Assembly: GCF_041415945.1 (NCBI RefSeq)
Contig: NZ_JBGCUS010000001.1
Location: 2,852,001 to 2,916,000, forward strand
Direction of reading: 5' to 3'
Origin: Ancylobacter sp. IITR112
GTDB lineage: Bacteria > Pseudomonadota > Alphaproteobacteria > Rhizobiales > Xanthobacteraceae
DNA length: 64,000 nt
Shown here in pieces: positions 28,327 to 39,393 of this stretch. Every line of letters starts with the position of its first letter. Within the stretch, counting starts at the first letter, position 1. Both the position numbers and the translations under genes were made by a program. A model generated the notes under the pieces. That model searched no databases, was not told where the DNA came from, and was given only the letters and a program-made list of their open reading frames with translations.

Positions 28327-31300
28327 CTAACCGCGTACCAGATCGCCGATGAGGCTCGCCGCCACGGAGAGCTTCGACACGCTGAGCCCCGATCCGGCGA
28401 TCTCGTGCACGCCGTTGCGCGCCCGCTCCACCACCTCGCCACGCGCCCGCGCCCAGCTCGACACGCCCGCGACGCCGGCGCCGTGCTCCTCGATCACCTC
28501 GGCGGTGAGCCGGCGCACCGCGCTCTCGAACGCCGCCAACGCCCGCTCCAGCGCCAGCCGGTCGTAATAGTCCGTCACCGACAGAGTCCGCGCCGGCCCG
28601 AGAATGCGCTCCAGCCGGAACAGCAGGGCGACGGCGAAGAAGGTCACGGCGGCATCGGCCAGCGGCGCGCGGGTGCGGTCGGCGATCAGCACGATATCGG
28701 TGGCGCTCTCCACCGCCGGCAGGCGGGCGATGCGGCGCGCCAGTGCCTCGGGCACGCCGGCCTGCGTCCACTGGCTGATGCGGGCGTCATGCAGCACCCG
28801 CGCCTCTTCCGGCAGCAATTCGCGCACAGGGCCGGCGAGCACCTTCTCCACCGGGGGGATGCCTGCGGCGTAATGGCCGACGAGGTCGTCGAGATTGCGC
28901 CGGAGGTCGACATTGCGCAGGAACCAGATCGAGCGATCGAGCAGCATGTCCTGGACGACGCCATAAAGGTCGAGCTGCACCGCCCCCGGCACCAGCCCGT
29001 CCAGCGCGTCGATCTCGCGGTTCAGCGCGGCGAGGCCGAAACCGTCGCGCACCACGGCGAAGGCCTTGGCGATGCTGTCAATGCCCGCGCCGGTCTCATC
29101 CGCCAGCCGGGCCACGAAGGCCGGCCCGCCATGGTTGATCATGGCGTTGGAGAGACGGGTGGCAATGATGTCGCGGCGCAGCCGGTGGTGCTCGATGCCC
29201 TCCGAGAAGTGCTCGCGCAGTTCCAGCGGAAAATAGGCCGCCAGTTCGCGCGCGAGATAGGGATCGTCCGGCACGTCGGTGTCGAGCAGGTCCGAATGCA
29301 CGGAAAGCTTGGCATAGGCCAGCAGCACCGCCATTTCCGGGCGGGTCAGCGCCTCGCCGCGCCCGCGCCGCTCCGCGATCTCGCTGTCGGAGGGCAGATA
29401 CTCCACCGCCCGGTCGAGCAGGCCGCGCGCTTCGAGCCGCTGCATCAGCCGCTGCAGGAAGCCGAGATCGTCGAGCCCGCGCATTTCCGCGAGCGAGAGC
29501 GCCAGCGTCTGCAGATAGTTGTTCGTCAGCGCCAGCGCGGCGACATCGCCGGTCATGCCGGCCAGCACCTGCGCCCGCGCCTGCGGGTCGAGCCGCCCCT
29601 CGCGCAGGGCCGGCGCCATGGCGATCTTGATGTTCACCTCGATATCGGAGGTGTTGACGCCGGCGGAATTGTCGATGGCGTCGGTGTTCAGCCGCACGCC
29701 ACGCCGCGCCGCCTCGATGCGCCCACGCTGGGTGACGCCGAGATTGGCGCCCTCGCCGATCACCCGCGCCCGAATCTGGCTGCCGGTGATGCGCACGCCG
29801 TCATTGGCGCGGTCACCGGCCTGCGCGTCGGTCTCGCTGGTCGCGCGCACATAGGTGCCGATTCCGCCGAACCACAACAGGTCCACCGGCGCGCGCAATA
29901 TGGCGCTGATCACCTCGGCGGGAGAGGCGGAGGGCACGTCGAAGCCCAGCACCTCGCGCATGGCCAGGGTGAGCGGAATGCTCTTGGCGCTGCGCGGGAA
30001 CACGCCGCCACCGGGCGAGATCAGCGACTTGTCATAGTCCTGCCAGGAGGAGCGCGGCAGCGCGAACAGCCGCCGGCGCTCGCGGAAGGAGAGTTCGGGG
30101 TCGGGATTGGGATCGAGGAAGATGTCGCGATGGTCGAAGGCGGCGACCAGGCGGATGGTGTTCTCCAGGATCATGCCATTGCCGAACACATCGCCCGACA
30201 TGTCGCCGACGCCGGCCACGGTGAAGGGCGTGCGGCGAATGTCGATGTCGAGTTCGCGGAAATGCCGGCGCACCGCCTCCCAGGCGCCGCGCGCGGTGAT
30301 GCCCATCGCCTTGTGGTCATAGCCGACCGAGCCACCGGAGGCGAAGGCATCGCCGAGCCAGAAGCCGCGCTCCAGCGAGAGCGCATTGGCGGTGTCGGAG
30401 AAGGTGGCCGTGCCCTTGTCGGCGGCGACCACGAGATAGGGGTCGTCCTCGTCATGCCGCACCGTCTGCGCGGGATGCACGGTGCGGCCGTCCTCGATAT
30501 TGTCGGTGAGGTCGAGCAGGCTGGAGATGAACAGCTTGTAGGCCTCGACACCCTCGGCCTGGATCGCCTCGCGCGGCCCGGCGGGAAGCTGCTGCGGCAC
30601 GAAGCCGCCCTTGGCGCCCACCGGCACGATCACCGCGTTCTTCACCTGCTGCGCCTTGACCAGGCTGAGCACCTCGGTGCGGAAATCCTGCGGCCGGTCG
30701 GACCAGCGAAGCCCGCCGCGCGCCACCCGGCCGAAGCGCAGATGGATGCCTTCCACCCGCGGCGACTGGACGAAAATCTCGAACAGCGGCTGCGGCTGCG
30801 GCAGGCCCTCCACCTCGGCGCTGCGGAATTTGAAGGCGATGGTCGGGCGGTGCACGCCCTGCGCGCTGCGCTGGAAGAAATTGGTCCGCACCGCCGCCTC
30901 GATGAGATTGGCGAAGCGGCGCAGGATGCGGTCCTCGTCGAGGCTTGGCACATCCGCCAGCGCGGCCTCGATGGCGGCGCGCAGTTCCTCCTGCCGCTCG
31001 ACGCGGCGCTCGTGCATCTCCGGGTCGAAGCGGGCATGGAACAGCGCCACCAGCTTCTGCGCGAGGGCGGGATGGGCGTTCAGGGTCTGCCAGAGATAAT
31101 CCTGGCTGAACGGCATGCCGGCCTGGCGCAGATAGCGCCCCAGCGCCCGCAGCAGCGCGATGTCGCGCCAGCCAAGCTGGGCGTTCAGCGCCAGCGCGTT
31201 GAAGCCGTCGCTCTCGCCGCCGCGTAGCACCGCCATCAGTGTCGCGTGCAGGCGCGGGCCGAGCTTGTCGAGCGGGATGTCGCCGCCGCCGCGCCGCGAC

Positions 31301-33183
31301 AGCAGCATGTCATGCACATAGACGGGTGTGCCGCCGCCGGGCCGGACGGTGAAGGTGCGCTCGTCAATGACGACGAAGCCCATGGATTCGAGCAAGGGCA
31401 CCCGCTCGGAGAGCAGGCGCGGCACCTTGTAGCTGAACACTTTGAGCGCGACGCGGCCGCGTTCGCGCAGCGTCGAGGCGCGGAAATCCGCCGCTACCGG
31501 GCTCGCCTCGCCGAGATCCTCGATCAGGCGCAGATCGTCGATCGCCTCGGCCGGTGTCGCCGCCGCCTGGTAGCCGGCCGGGAACGCCCCGGCATAGCGC
31601 TCCATCAGCTCGCTCGCCTTGCTGGCCGGCACGGTGGCCGCCAGCGCCTCGGCAAAGCCGTCGCCCCAGGTGCGGATGATGGCGCCGATGGCCTCTTCCA
31701 GCGTGGCGCGATTGACGTTCGGCACCGCGCCGGGGCCACGCTCGATGATGAAATGCACCCGGGTGAGCGGCCCTTCGAGGAAGAGCGGGCGGAACGAGAC
31801 CACCTGCCCGCCGAAGCTCGACGCCAGCAGATGCCCGATCTTCACCCGCACCTCGCTGCCATAGCGTTCGCGCGGGACGAAGACGAGGATGGAGACGAAT
31901 CGGTCGAAACGCTCGTTCAGCGCCAGCACCCGCACGCGCGGATGCTCGTCGAGCTGAAGAATGGCGAGGGAGAATTGATAGAGCGCCGTGGTGTCGATCT
32001 GGAACAGATCGTCGCGCGGATAGGTCTCCAGCACTTTCACCAGCGCGCGGCCGGAATGGCTCTCGGGGGCGAAGCCGGCGCGCGCCAGCACGGTGGCCGC
32101 CTTGCGCCGCAGCACGGGAATCGTGCGCACCGAGCTCGTATAGGCGGTGGCGGTGAACAGGCCGGAAATGCACAGCCCGCCGACCACCCGCCCCTGCGCG
32201 TCGTAGCGTTTGACCAGCACCACGTCGATCCAGGCGCGCCGGTGGACATTGGACAGGGTGCGCGACTTGGTGACGATCAGCGGGCTGGGGTCGGCCAGCG
32301 CCTCGGCGATGTCGGTGCTGACGGAGCGGGGATCGCCGGTCGGGCGGAACAGCCGGAAGGACTCGTCCGCCATCAGCCCCAGCGCGTCGTCCATGCGCCG
32401 CTCGAACACCGTGGTCTTCGAGGCGCCGGGCGTGCCCGCGCTCTGGTAATGGCGGCAGCCGAGAAAGGTGAAGCGGCCGGCGAGCAGCCATTCGAGAAAG
32501 GCGATCGCCTCCTCGCGGTCCTCGCGCGGCACCAGGGCGGGGGCGAGGGTGAGATTGGTCACTGCGGCGCGTACCTGCGCCATCATCGGCTGCCAGGCGG
32601 CGACCACCACGCGCACCTGGTTCAGCACCAGGCTGAGTTCGTCGATCAGCGCCGCCCGCCGGCCTTCATCCTCGATTCGCGGCACATGGATCTGGATCAG
32701 GCTCTCGCGCCGCATGCGGGCGCCGGCCGGAGTCTCGCCGGGAACGAGGCCGGTCACCTGCCCGCTGGCGTCGCGGTCCACTCCCATGATCGGGTGCACC
32801 ACGAAGCTGGCGGTCAGCCCCTGCGCGTTGAGCGCGCCCATGAGCGAATCGAGCAGGAACGGCATGTCGTCATTGACGATCTCGATCACCGAGACCCGGG
32901 CGAGCCGGTCGCCGCCCTCGGCGGGCGGGAGCTGCTCGATGCGTATGTCGAAGCTGTCGCGCCGCCGGACCTTCAGATGGGCATAGGCGAGGCGCGCCAG
33001 CGCCGCGAGTTCATGCGGGGTGTAGACCCGCACATCCTCGGCCACGGCGCGGCCGAACAGGCCATGGGCGAACCGGGCCGGCACATCGCCGTCGGTCGCC
33101 TGCAGGATGAGGTCCGCCTGCTCGACGAGCTGGCGTGCGACGCGCTCGTCCTCGCTGGCCAGGAACCCTTCGACGCCCATCAT
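28327..33183 (-). CDS. NAD-dependent glutamate dehydrogenase, 180-kDa class
   Basis: 1618-residue NAD-glutamate dehydrogenase of the large class found in Pseudomonas and alphaproteobacteria; it deaminates glutamate to 2-oxoglutarate for catabolism. A long N-terminal region with ACT-like regulatory segments (VSVIEIVNDDMPFLLDSLMGAL) precedes the catalytic core around residues 750-1200: HLRFGRVARGGLRWSDRPQDFRTE, IVPVGAKGGFVPQQL with the catalytic lysine, VVAADKGTATFSDTAN and DMSGDVFGNGMIL. A helical C-terminal domain ends it. The ATG pair at 33183 fits the usual MMGVEGF-type start. No frameshift is visible despite the length. Confidence 0.95.
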   Translation of the reverse strand: MMGVEGFLASEDERVARQLVEQADLILQATDGDVPARFAHGLFGRAVAEDVRVYTPHELAALARLAYAHLKVRRRDSFDIRIEQLPPAEGGDRLARVSVIEIVNDDMPFLLDSLMGALNAQGLTASFVVHPIMGVDRDASGQVTGLVPGETPAGARMRRESLIQIHVPRIEDEGRRAALIDELSLVLNQVRVVVAAWQPMMAQVRAAVTNLTLAPALVPREDREEAIAFLEWLLAGRFTFLGCRHYQSAGTPGASKTTVFERRMDDALGLMADESFRLFRPTGDPRSVSTDIAEALADPSPLIVTKSRTLSNVHRRAWIDVVLVKRYDAQGRVVGGLCISGLFTATAYTSSVRTIPVLRRKAATVLARAGFAPESHSGRALVKVLETYPRDDLFQIDTTALYQFSLAILQLDEHPRVRVLALNERFDRFVSILVFVPRERYGSEVRVKIGHLLASSFGGQVVSFRPLFLEGPLTRVHFIIERGPGAVPNVNRATLEEAIGAIIRTWGDGFAEALAATVPASKASELMERYAGAFPAGYQAAATPAEAIDDLRLIEDLGEASPVAADFRASTLRERGRVALKVFSYKVPRLLSERVPLLESMGFVVIDERTFTVRPGGGTPVYVHDMLLSRRGGGDIPLDKLGPRLHATLMAVLRGGESDGFNALALNAQLGWRDIALLRALGRYLRQAGMPFSQDYLWQTLNAHPALAQKLVALFHARFDPEMHERRVERQEELRAAIEAALADVPSLDEDRILRRFANLIEAAVRTNFFQRSAQGVHRPTIAFKFRSAEVEGLPQPQPLFEIFVQSPRVEGIHLRFGRVARGGLRWSDRPQDFRTEVLSLVKAQQVKNAVIVPVGAKGGFVPQQLPAGPREAIQAEGVEAYKLFISSLLDLTDNIEDGRTVHPAQTVRHDEDDPYLVVAADKGTATFSDTANALSLERGFWLGDAFASGGSVGYDHKAMGITARGAWEAVRRHFRELDIDIRRTPFTVAGVGDMSGDVFGNGMILENTIRLVAAFDHRDIFLDPNPDPELSFRERRRLFALPRSSWQDYDKSLISPGGGVFPRSAKSIPLTLAMREVLGFDVPSASPAEVISAILRAPVDLLWFGGIGTYVRATSETDAQAGDRANDGVRITGSQIRARVIGEGANLGVTQRGRIEAARRGVRLNTDAIDNSAGVNTSDIEVNIKIAMAPALREGRLDPQARAQVLAGMTGDVAALALTNNYLQTLALSLAEMRGLDDLGFLQRLMQRLEARGLLDRAVEYLPSDSEIAERRGRGEALTRPEMAVLLAYAKLSVHSDLLDTDVPDDPYLARELAAYFPLELREHFSEGIEHHRLRRDIIATRLSNAMINHGGPAFVARLADETGAGIDSIAKAFAVVRDGFGLAALNREIDALDGLVPGAVQLDLYGVVQDMLLDRSIWFLRNVDLRRNLDDLVGHYAAGIPPVEKVLAGPVRELLPEEARVLHDARISQWTQAGVPEALARRIARLPAVESATDIVLIADRTRAPLADAAVTFFAVALLFRLERILGPARTLSVTDYYDRLALERALAAFESAVRRLTAEVIEEHGAGVAGVSSWARARGEVVERARNGVHEIAGSGLSVSKLSVAASLIGDLVRG

Positions 33184-33248
33184 CTCCCCCCGCCGGATGG
33201 CACGGGCCCCACCGAGAAGCCCGTCTACCGGCTGTAGCCGATTGTTCT

Positions 33249-33254
33249 ATTATA
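33249..33254 (-). promoter_or_regulatory. possible -10 element for the glutamate dehydrogenase operon
   Basis: TATAAT reads leftward at 33254-33249, about 65 bp before the dehydrogenase ATG. The matching -35 region is weak (ATTCAA about 16 bp further), so the promoter may need an activator. It lies in the 249-bp divergent region shared with ompW. Confidence 0.35.
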
Positions 33255-33342
33255 CGTCCATTCCGGCGGCTTGAATGCGGGCGATCCCTCGCCCCCGGCC
33301 GCTGTTGCCGGTTGGTCACAGAAAGATAAGACTATCGCCCGA

Positions 33343-33356
33343 TTGATCTCGATCAA
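33343..33356 (+). promoter_or_regulatory. perfect FNR/FixK-type binding site upstream of ompW
   Basis: TTGATCTCGATCAA matches the TTGAT-N4-ATCAA consensus of FNR, ANR and FixK regulators without a mismatch. Its centre is 83 bp before the ompW ATG, which would allow a class II activator position (about -41.5) with a start near 33391. Regulation of ompW by FNR is known in enteric bacteria. Confidence 0.75.
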
Positions 33357-33432
33357 GCGCGCCACGCCCCCCTGCCCTCACGAATGGGCGCGTGCCCGGT
33401 ACAGGGCTTAAGGGAATAAAGGGGTTTGGGGC

Positions 33433-34140
33433 ATGTCGTCCATCCGGTCATTTTTTGCTCGCACCGCCGCGCCGGCGGTCCTCGCGCTCGCGGGCGCCGC
33501 TCTGATCGCGGCCCCGGCGGTCGCGGCTGACATCAACACGGCCGCGCCGCTCGCCTATAAGGCGCCGGCGCCGGTGGAGGAACAGAGCCCGTGGCAGATC
33601 CGCGTGCGCCTGCTCGGCGTCATCCCCGAGGATAACGGCTCGGTGCGGGGCATCCTCGGCTCCGGGCTCGATGTCTCCGATTCCGTGGTGCCGGAACTCG
33701 ACATCACCTATTACTTCACCAAGAACTGGGCGGCGGAGCTGATCCTCGGCGTCACCCCGCACGACATCAACGGCACCGGCGCGATCTCCAGCCTGAACAA
33801 GATCGGCGAGGTCTGGCTGCTGCCGCCGACCCTGACGCTGCAGTACCACTTCACCGATTTCGGCGCCTTCAAGCCCTATATCGGCGCCGGCATCAACTAC
33901 ACCTTCTTCTTCGACCAGAAGGCCTATTCGGCCGATTCGATCGACGTGAAGGACACGTTCGGCTGGGCGCTGCAGGCCGGCTTCGACTATATGTTCGACG
34001 CGCATTGGGGCTTCAACGTCGACGTGAAGAAGCTGTTCCTCAAGCCCGATTTCGATGTCGTGGTCGCCGGCCAGCCGCTCACCGGCAAGGCCAATCTCGA
34101 CCCGTGGATCGTCGGCGTCGGCGTCACCTACCGCTTCTGA
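33433..34140 (+). CDS. ompW: OmpW family outer-membrane protein
   Basis: 235-residue protein with a signal peptide (cleavage near AVAAD) and an eight-stranded barrel pattern. Characteristic OmpW stretches are [62 protein letters not shown] and the C-terminal [10 protein letters not shown] ending in Phe, the BAM recognition residue. OmpW barrels form a narrow hydrophobic channel and often respond to oxygen or osmotic state. The FNR/FixK box upstream and the terminator downstream define a single-gene unit. Confidence 0.95.
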   Translation: MSSIRSFFARTAAPAVLALAGAALIAAPAVAADINTAAPLAYKAPAPVEEQSPWQIRVRLLGVIPEDNGSVRGILGSGLDVSDSVVPELDITYYFTKNWAAELILGVTPHDINGTGAISSLNKIGEVWLLPPTLTLQYHFTDFGAFKPYIGAGINYTFFFDQKAYSADSIDVKDTFGWALQAGFDYMFDAHWGFNVDVKKLFLKPDFDVVVAGQPLTGKANLDPWIVGVGVTYRF

Positions 34141-34161
34141 GGCAAGGCGCCTCACACGCAA

Positions 34162-34187
34162 AGGGCCGGCTCACGCCGGCCCTTTTT
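34162..34187 (+). terminator. ompW intrinsic terminator
   Basis: AGGGCCGGC, loop TCAC, GCCGGCCCT: a perfect 9-bp stem followed by five T residues (34183-34187). It sits 21 bp after the ompW stop and 15 bp before the end of convergent purH; on the other strand the stem is followed by TTTGCG, so it may also help stop purH. Confidence 0.85.
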
Positions 34188-34201
34188 CGTTGCCCACCCG
34201 C

Positions 34202-35803
<1,602 letters not shown>

Positions 35804-35939
35804 GGAAGCGGCCAATGCGTTGAAACGGGGAAGCCGCCGCCCCTACCACGTCTGGCCTTCCGGGTGAACCGTGCGCAGAGCCGACCCGCTATGTGGGCAG
35901 AGGAGCGGGCGCCTCCCTTAACCCTTCACTGCCGCCATC

Positions 35940-36027
35940 GTCATCCCTGAACGGCCGCAGGCCGTATCCGGGATCGCGCGACGATCGGCGAGCGATCCCG
36001 GCTCTCGCTGCGCTCGGCCGGGATGAC
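35940..36027 (+). repeat. dispersed 88-bp repeat, copy B
   Basis: GTCATCC...GGATGAC-bounded unit lying between purH and the heparinase-like gene, in opposite orientation to copy A (12611-12700). The shared core ATCCGGGATCG and GAGCGATCCCGGCTC arms can form a long imperfect hairpin. Differences between the two copies lie mostly in the central 20 bp and one end loop. Confidence 0.75.
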
Positions 36028-36048
36028 GAATTGGGAAAAGGCGAGGGA

Positions 36049-37767
36049 TCAGCCCCGCAGCGCTTTCAACTGGACGAAGGTCCATTCCACCCGCGGCGTC
36101 TGCCGGGCATTCCCGGTGATGACGAGCTGATCCGTCCGGCGCGGACCGGCGCCGCTGCCGAGAAAGATGCTCTCCTCGATCGTCACGCTGCTTCCCGGCG
36201 CGGTAAACGCCCAGTCATCGCCATCGGGCAGGCGCAGGATCACCGTCTGCCCGTCCGAGGTGCGCGAGGGCTCGACCGAGGGATGCAGATGGAAGCGCAC
36301 CGCATAGCGGCCGGGCTGGTCGGCGGAGAATTCCTCGCCCTGCGCCACCCGGAACAGATCCTCGCCGTCGAGCCGCATACCATCCGCCGACAGCCGCCAG
36401 GAGCGCTGGTGGATGAGGCCGTAGCGCGCCGCATAGCCGTCATGACTGGCGCGCAGCACGTCCGCACCGCCGCGCTCACCCCGGTCGACATGCAGATCGC
36501 TGGGACCGCTGAGCACCGGCGCCCCGCACAGTCGCGTCAGCGGGCCGGCGGCGAGAAAGCGACAGGACGAGGCCTCCTCCACCACGGCGGCCGAATGCGC
36601 CGCCGTCTGCCGAGCCGCTGCCCGCCATTCCTCGCGCCCGGCGGCCGGCAGGCCGCAATTGACAACGATACGGTGCCGCCCGGCCGACAGCTCGAAGGAC
36701 AGGCAGCCCGCATGCGCGTCGAGGCTCACCGGCAGCGGCGGCGGCGCCCCGGTATCGGCGATCACCACGGTGGTGCCGGCCTCCATGCGCTGGTAGCCGG
36801 AATAGGGCGCGTTCGCCACCGGGCGCCCGCGCGCATCGTCATAGGCGAGCACGGTGGCGAGCACGTCCGCCGGCGTCGGCCCCATGCCGTTGAACAGCGC
36901 GAAGGCGCCGTCGACATGCCGGAAAAAGCGCAGCATCGGCATCATCCGGTCGAGCGCGTTGAGCAGCGCCGGCGGCGGCGCCACATGCCGGGCCTCGTAG
37001 CTCTGGCGCAGCGGCAGCAGGTCGAGCAGCACATCGAGCAGCATGCCCGGGTTGCGGCTGACATGGCCGCCATCGCCCAGCACCTGCCGGTCGAGTTCCT
37101 CGACCAGCCGCTTCTGCGCCGCGCGCATCAGCCGCGTCTGGTCGGCCATGCAGAGGCTGGCCAGCGACAGCGACAGCGCGCAGGCAAGGCGCGCCCGCCC
37201 GTCCGGCGCGCCCGGGCCGACGCTCTTGATGTAGCGCACCTGCGCCGTGAGGCTGCGGATGAAGCGGCGGTGAAAGCCGGGATCGGCGTCCTGCAGGATC
37301 AGCGGCGCCTGGGTGAGCCAGCTCGTCACCCGCCGCGCCGCCACCTCGGGCGACGAGGCCAGCGGCAGGCGGTGGCCGCGCATGGCGATCCAGTCGCCGA
37401 CCAGCGCGCGGGCATGGGCGCGGGCGACGGGCGAGGCGGCGGCCTGCAAGTGCCGCAGCCAGCCGAAGGAATAGAGCTCGCGCGCCCAGTCCGGCGAGGG
37501 CGGCTCCATCTCGAAGGGAGAGGCGCCGTCGGTCAGCACCAGCTTGCCGGCGAAGCTGTAGCGCCCGGCATAGAAGTCGGCCGCGCGCGCGGGGTCGCCG
37601 GTGCGCAGTTCATGCGGGGCGAACAGCAGCCGCGAGGGCACCGGCACCGCCGTCGCCCGCCAGGGGAACCAGGGATGCGCCAGAGTGTGGGCGACCAGCC
37701 GGTTCCAGCCGGTCTCAAGCGCGAACAGCGCCAGACGGGCGCGCTTCGCGTGGATGTCGCGGGCCAT
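36049..37767 (-). CDS. heparinase II/III family protein
   Basis: 572-residue protein with the two-part layout of heparinase II/III proteins: an N-terminal alpha/alpha toroid (including ELYSFGWLRHLQA, RRVTSWLTQAPLIL, DGGHVSRNPGMLLDVLLDL) and a C-terminal beta-sandwich (about 330-560, with VNCGLPAAGREEWRAAARQTAAHSA and RYAVRFHLHPS). The His in DGGHVSRNP is in the usual position. No signal peptide is evident, so a cytoplasmic role is possible. The rsmB-heparinase-purH order is one I recall from many Hyphomicrobiales; the substrate is unknown and probably not heparin. Confidence 0.88.
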   Translation of the reverse strand: MARDIHAKRARLALFALETGWNRLVAHTLAHPWFPWRATAVPVPSRLLFAPHELRTGDPARAADFYAGRYSFAGKLVLTDGASPFEMEPPSPDWARELYSFGWLRHLQAAASPVARAHARALVGDWIAMRGHRLPLASSPEVAARRVTSWLTQAPLILQDADPGFHRRFIRSLTAQVRYIKSVGPGAPDGRARLACALSLSLASLCMADQTRLMRAAQKRLVEELDRQVLGDGGHVSRNPGMLLDVLLDLLPLRQSYEARHVAPPPALLNALDRMMPMLRFFRHVDGAFALFNGMGPTPADVLATVLAYDDARGRPVANAPYSGYQRMEAGTTVVIADTGAPPPLPVSLDAHAGCLSFELSAGRHRIVVNCGLPAAGREEWRAAARQTAAHSAAVVEEASSCRFLAAGPLTRLCGAPVLSGPSDLHVDRGERGGADVLRASHDGYAARYGLIHQRSWRLSADGMRLDGEDLFRVAQGEEFSADQPGRYAVRFHLHPSVEPSRTSDGQTVILRLPDGDDWAFTAPGSSVTIEESIFLGSGAGPRRTDQLVITGNARQTPRVEWTFVQLKALRG

Positions 37768-37774
37768 CAGCGCC

Positions 37775-37894
37775 TCAGCCCCTCTCGAAGACGCCGGGAA
37801 TCACCAGCTTTGCCATGGCCGCGAGCTTAGCGGAGCGAGTCCGTGCGTCCAGTCGGCGGGCGAGGCGGCGCGCGGCAGGAAGGGACAGGCTCAT
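37775..37894 (-). CDS. possible 39-residue ORF between rsmB and the heparinase gene
   Basis: A short frame starts at an ATG overlapping the rsmB stop as ATGA and ends 7 bp before the heparinase start. It encodes a basic N-terminal half (LPAARRLARRLDARTRSAKLAAM) and ends AKLVIPGVFERG. No domain is recognised. Coupling on both sides hints at translation, but it may be no more than the untranslated spacer. Confidence 0.25.
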   Translation of the reverse strand: MSLSLPAARRLARRLDARTRSAKLAAMAKLVIPGVFERG

Positions 37895-39231
37895 CCCCGC
37901 CGCAGCCGCGCGGCGAAGAAGCCATCGAGCCCGGCAAAGCGCGGATCCTCATCCGGCAGATGCGTCGGCAGGGTACGCACCTCGCCGGCGGCGTTGATCC
38001 ATTCCGCCGCGATGCCGCATTCGCCCGGCTCCACCGGCACGCGGGTGAAATCCGGCCGGCGCTCAAGGAAGGCCGCGACCTGGCGCTCGCCTTCCTCCGG
38101 CTCCAGCGAGCAGGTGGAGTAGACCAGCAGCCCGCCCGGCTTCACCATGTCGGCGGCGTGGGTGAGCAGGCGCGCCTGCAGATCGGCCAGCGCGGCGATA
38201 TCGCCCGGCGCCTTGGTCCAGGCGACATCGGGATGGCGGCGAATGGTGCCGGTGGCCGAGCAGGGCGCGTCGATCAGCACGCCGTCGAACGGCCCGGCAT
38301 TGAGCCGGGTGGCGTCGGCCTCGACGATCTCGGCGGAGAGGTTCAGCCGCGCCAGATTGGCCTTGAGCCGGCGCAGGCGCGGGCCGGAGCGATCCACCGC
38401 CACCACCCGCGCGCCGGCGGCGGCGAGCTGGGCGGTCTTGCCGCCGGGGGCGGCGCAGAGATCGGCGATGGTCATTCCCGCCGCCGGGCGCAGCAGCCGC
38501 GCCGGCAGCGCCGCCGCCGCGTCCTGCACCCACCATTCACCCTCGGCAAAGCCCGGCAGCGCGGTGACGTTCCCGGCCTCGACAAGACGGATCGAGCCCG
38601 TGGGCAGCAGCCGGGCCCCGAGCTTTTCCGCCAGCGCGGCGGGGTTGTCGCGGGCGGTGAGGTCGAGCGGGGCCTCCTGCGCCAGCGCCCGCGAGATCGC
38701 CTCCCCGCGCGCCGGACCATAGGCCGCTGTCCAGCCTTCCACCATCCATTCCGGCTGGTCGGCGACATTGGCCAGCGCCTCCCGGCCCTCGCGGGCGATG
38801 CGCCGCAGCACCGCATTGGCGAGGCCCTTGAAGCCGGCGGTCGCCGCCTGCTCGCCCGCCAGCGTCACCGTGGTGCCCACCGCCGCATGGTCGGGCACGT
38901 CCATGAACAGGATCTGCGCCGCGCCGGTGAGAATGAGCACCTCGACCCGGCGCGCCTTCTCAGGGATTCCGCGTTCGAGCAGCGCCCGCAGCCGCGCGCG
39001 CAGGCTGCCGAGCCGGCGCAGCGTCGTCGCGGCGATCATCCGCGCCAGCGCCCGGTCGCGGTCCTCCAGCCCACGGGTCAGCCGTTCCAGCGTCTCTTCG
39101 AGCGGATGGCCGGTGTCGAGCACTGCCAGAACCGCCTCGGCGGCGGCGCGGCGGGCCGCAAGGCCGGGCGTCTCGGCAGCGGCGGGGGAGCCCGAAGCCG
39201 GGCGGCGGGAGGACGAGCGCGTGTCTGTCAT
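37891..39231 (-). CDS. rsmB: 16S rRNA m5C967 methyltransferase (RsmB/Fmu)
   Basis: 446-residue RNA cytosine-C5 methyltransferase. The N-terminal NusB-like RNA-binding domain (residues 20-150) is followed by the catalytic domain with GMTIADLCAAPGGKTAQLAAAGARVVAVDRS, VLIDAPCSATGTIRRHPDVAW carrying one catalytic Cys, and GLLVYSTCSLEPEEGERQVAAFL carrying the other. Start set at MTDTRSSS (39231). Divergent from glk with 162 bp between. Confidence 0.93.
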   Translation of the reverse strand: MTDTRSSSRRPASGSPAAAETPGLAARRAAAEAVLAVLDTGHPLEETLERLTRGLEDRDRALARMIAATTLRRLGSLRARLRALLERGIPEKARRVEVLILTGAAQILFMDVPDHAAVGTTVTLAGEQAATAGFKGLANAVLRRIAREGREALANVADQPEWMVEGWTAAYGPARGEAISRALAQEAPLDLTARDNPAALAEKLGARLLPTGSIRLVEAGNVTALPGFAEGEWWVQDAAAALPARLLRPAAGMTIADLCAAPGGKTAQLAAAGARVVAVDRSGPRLRRLKANLARLNLSAEIVEADATRLNAGPFDGVLIDAPCSATGTIRRHPDVAWTKAPGDIAALADLQARLLTHAADMVKPGGLLVYSTCSLEPEEGERQVAAFLERRPDFTRVPVEPGECGIAAEWINAAGEVRTLPTHLPDEDPRFAGLDGFFAARLRRG

Positions 39232-39393
39232 TCCGATGGGACTAGGCCGAGCCGGAGGCGAAGGCAACCTTATCCGCAACTTCCCGCCAAGGGTGCATCC
39301 AAATGCAGGCGTGGGGGTTGTCGAAGCGGGCCGGAATGGGCCCTAATCCGCCTTGTGCCTCCTCCCCCGGCCTCGTCCTGCAGCGAACGGAAC

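Noticed and set aside
27739..31227. 1162-residue open frame on the plus strand
   Set aside because: It is antisense to the glutamate dehydrogenase and NTP transferase genes, is rich in Arg/His/Gly/Ala and has no recognisable domain. High GC codon bias keeps the opposite frame open.
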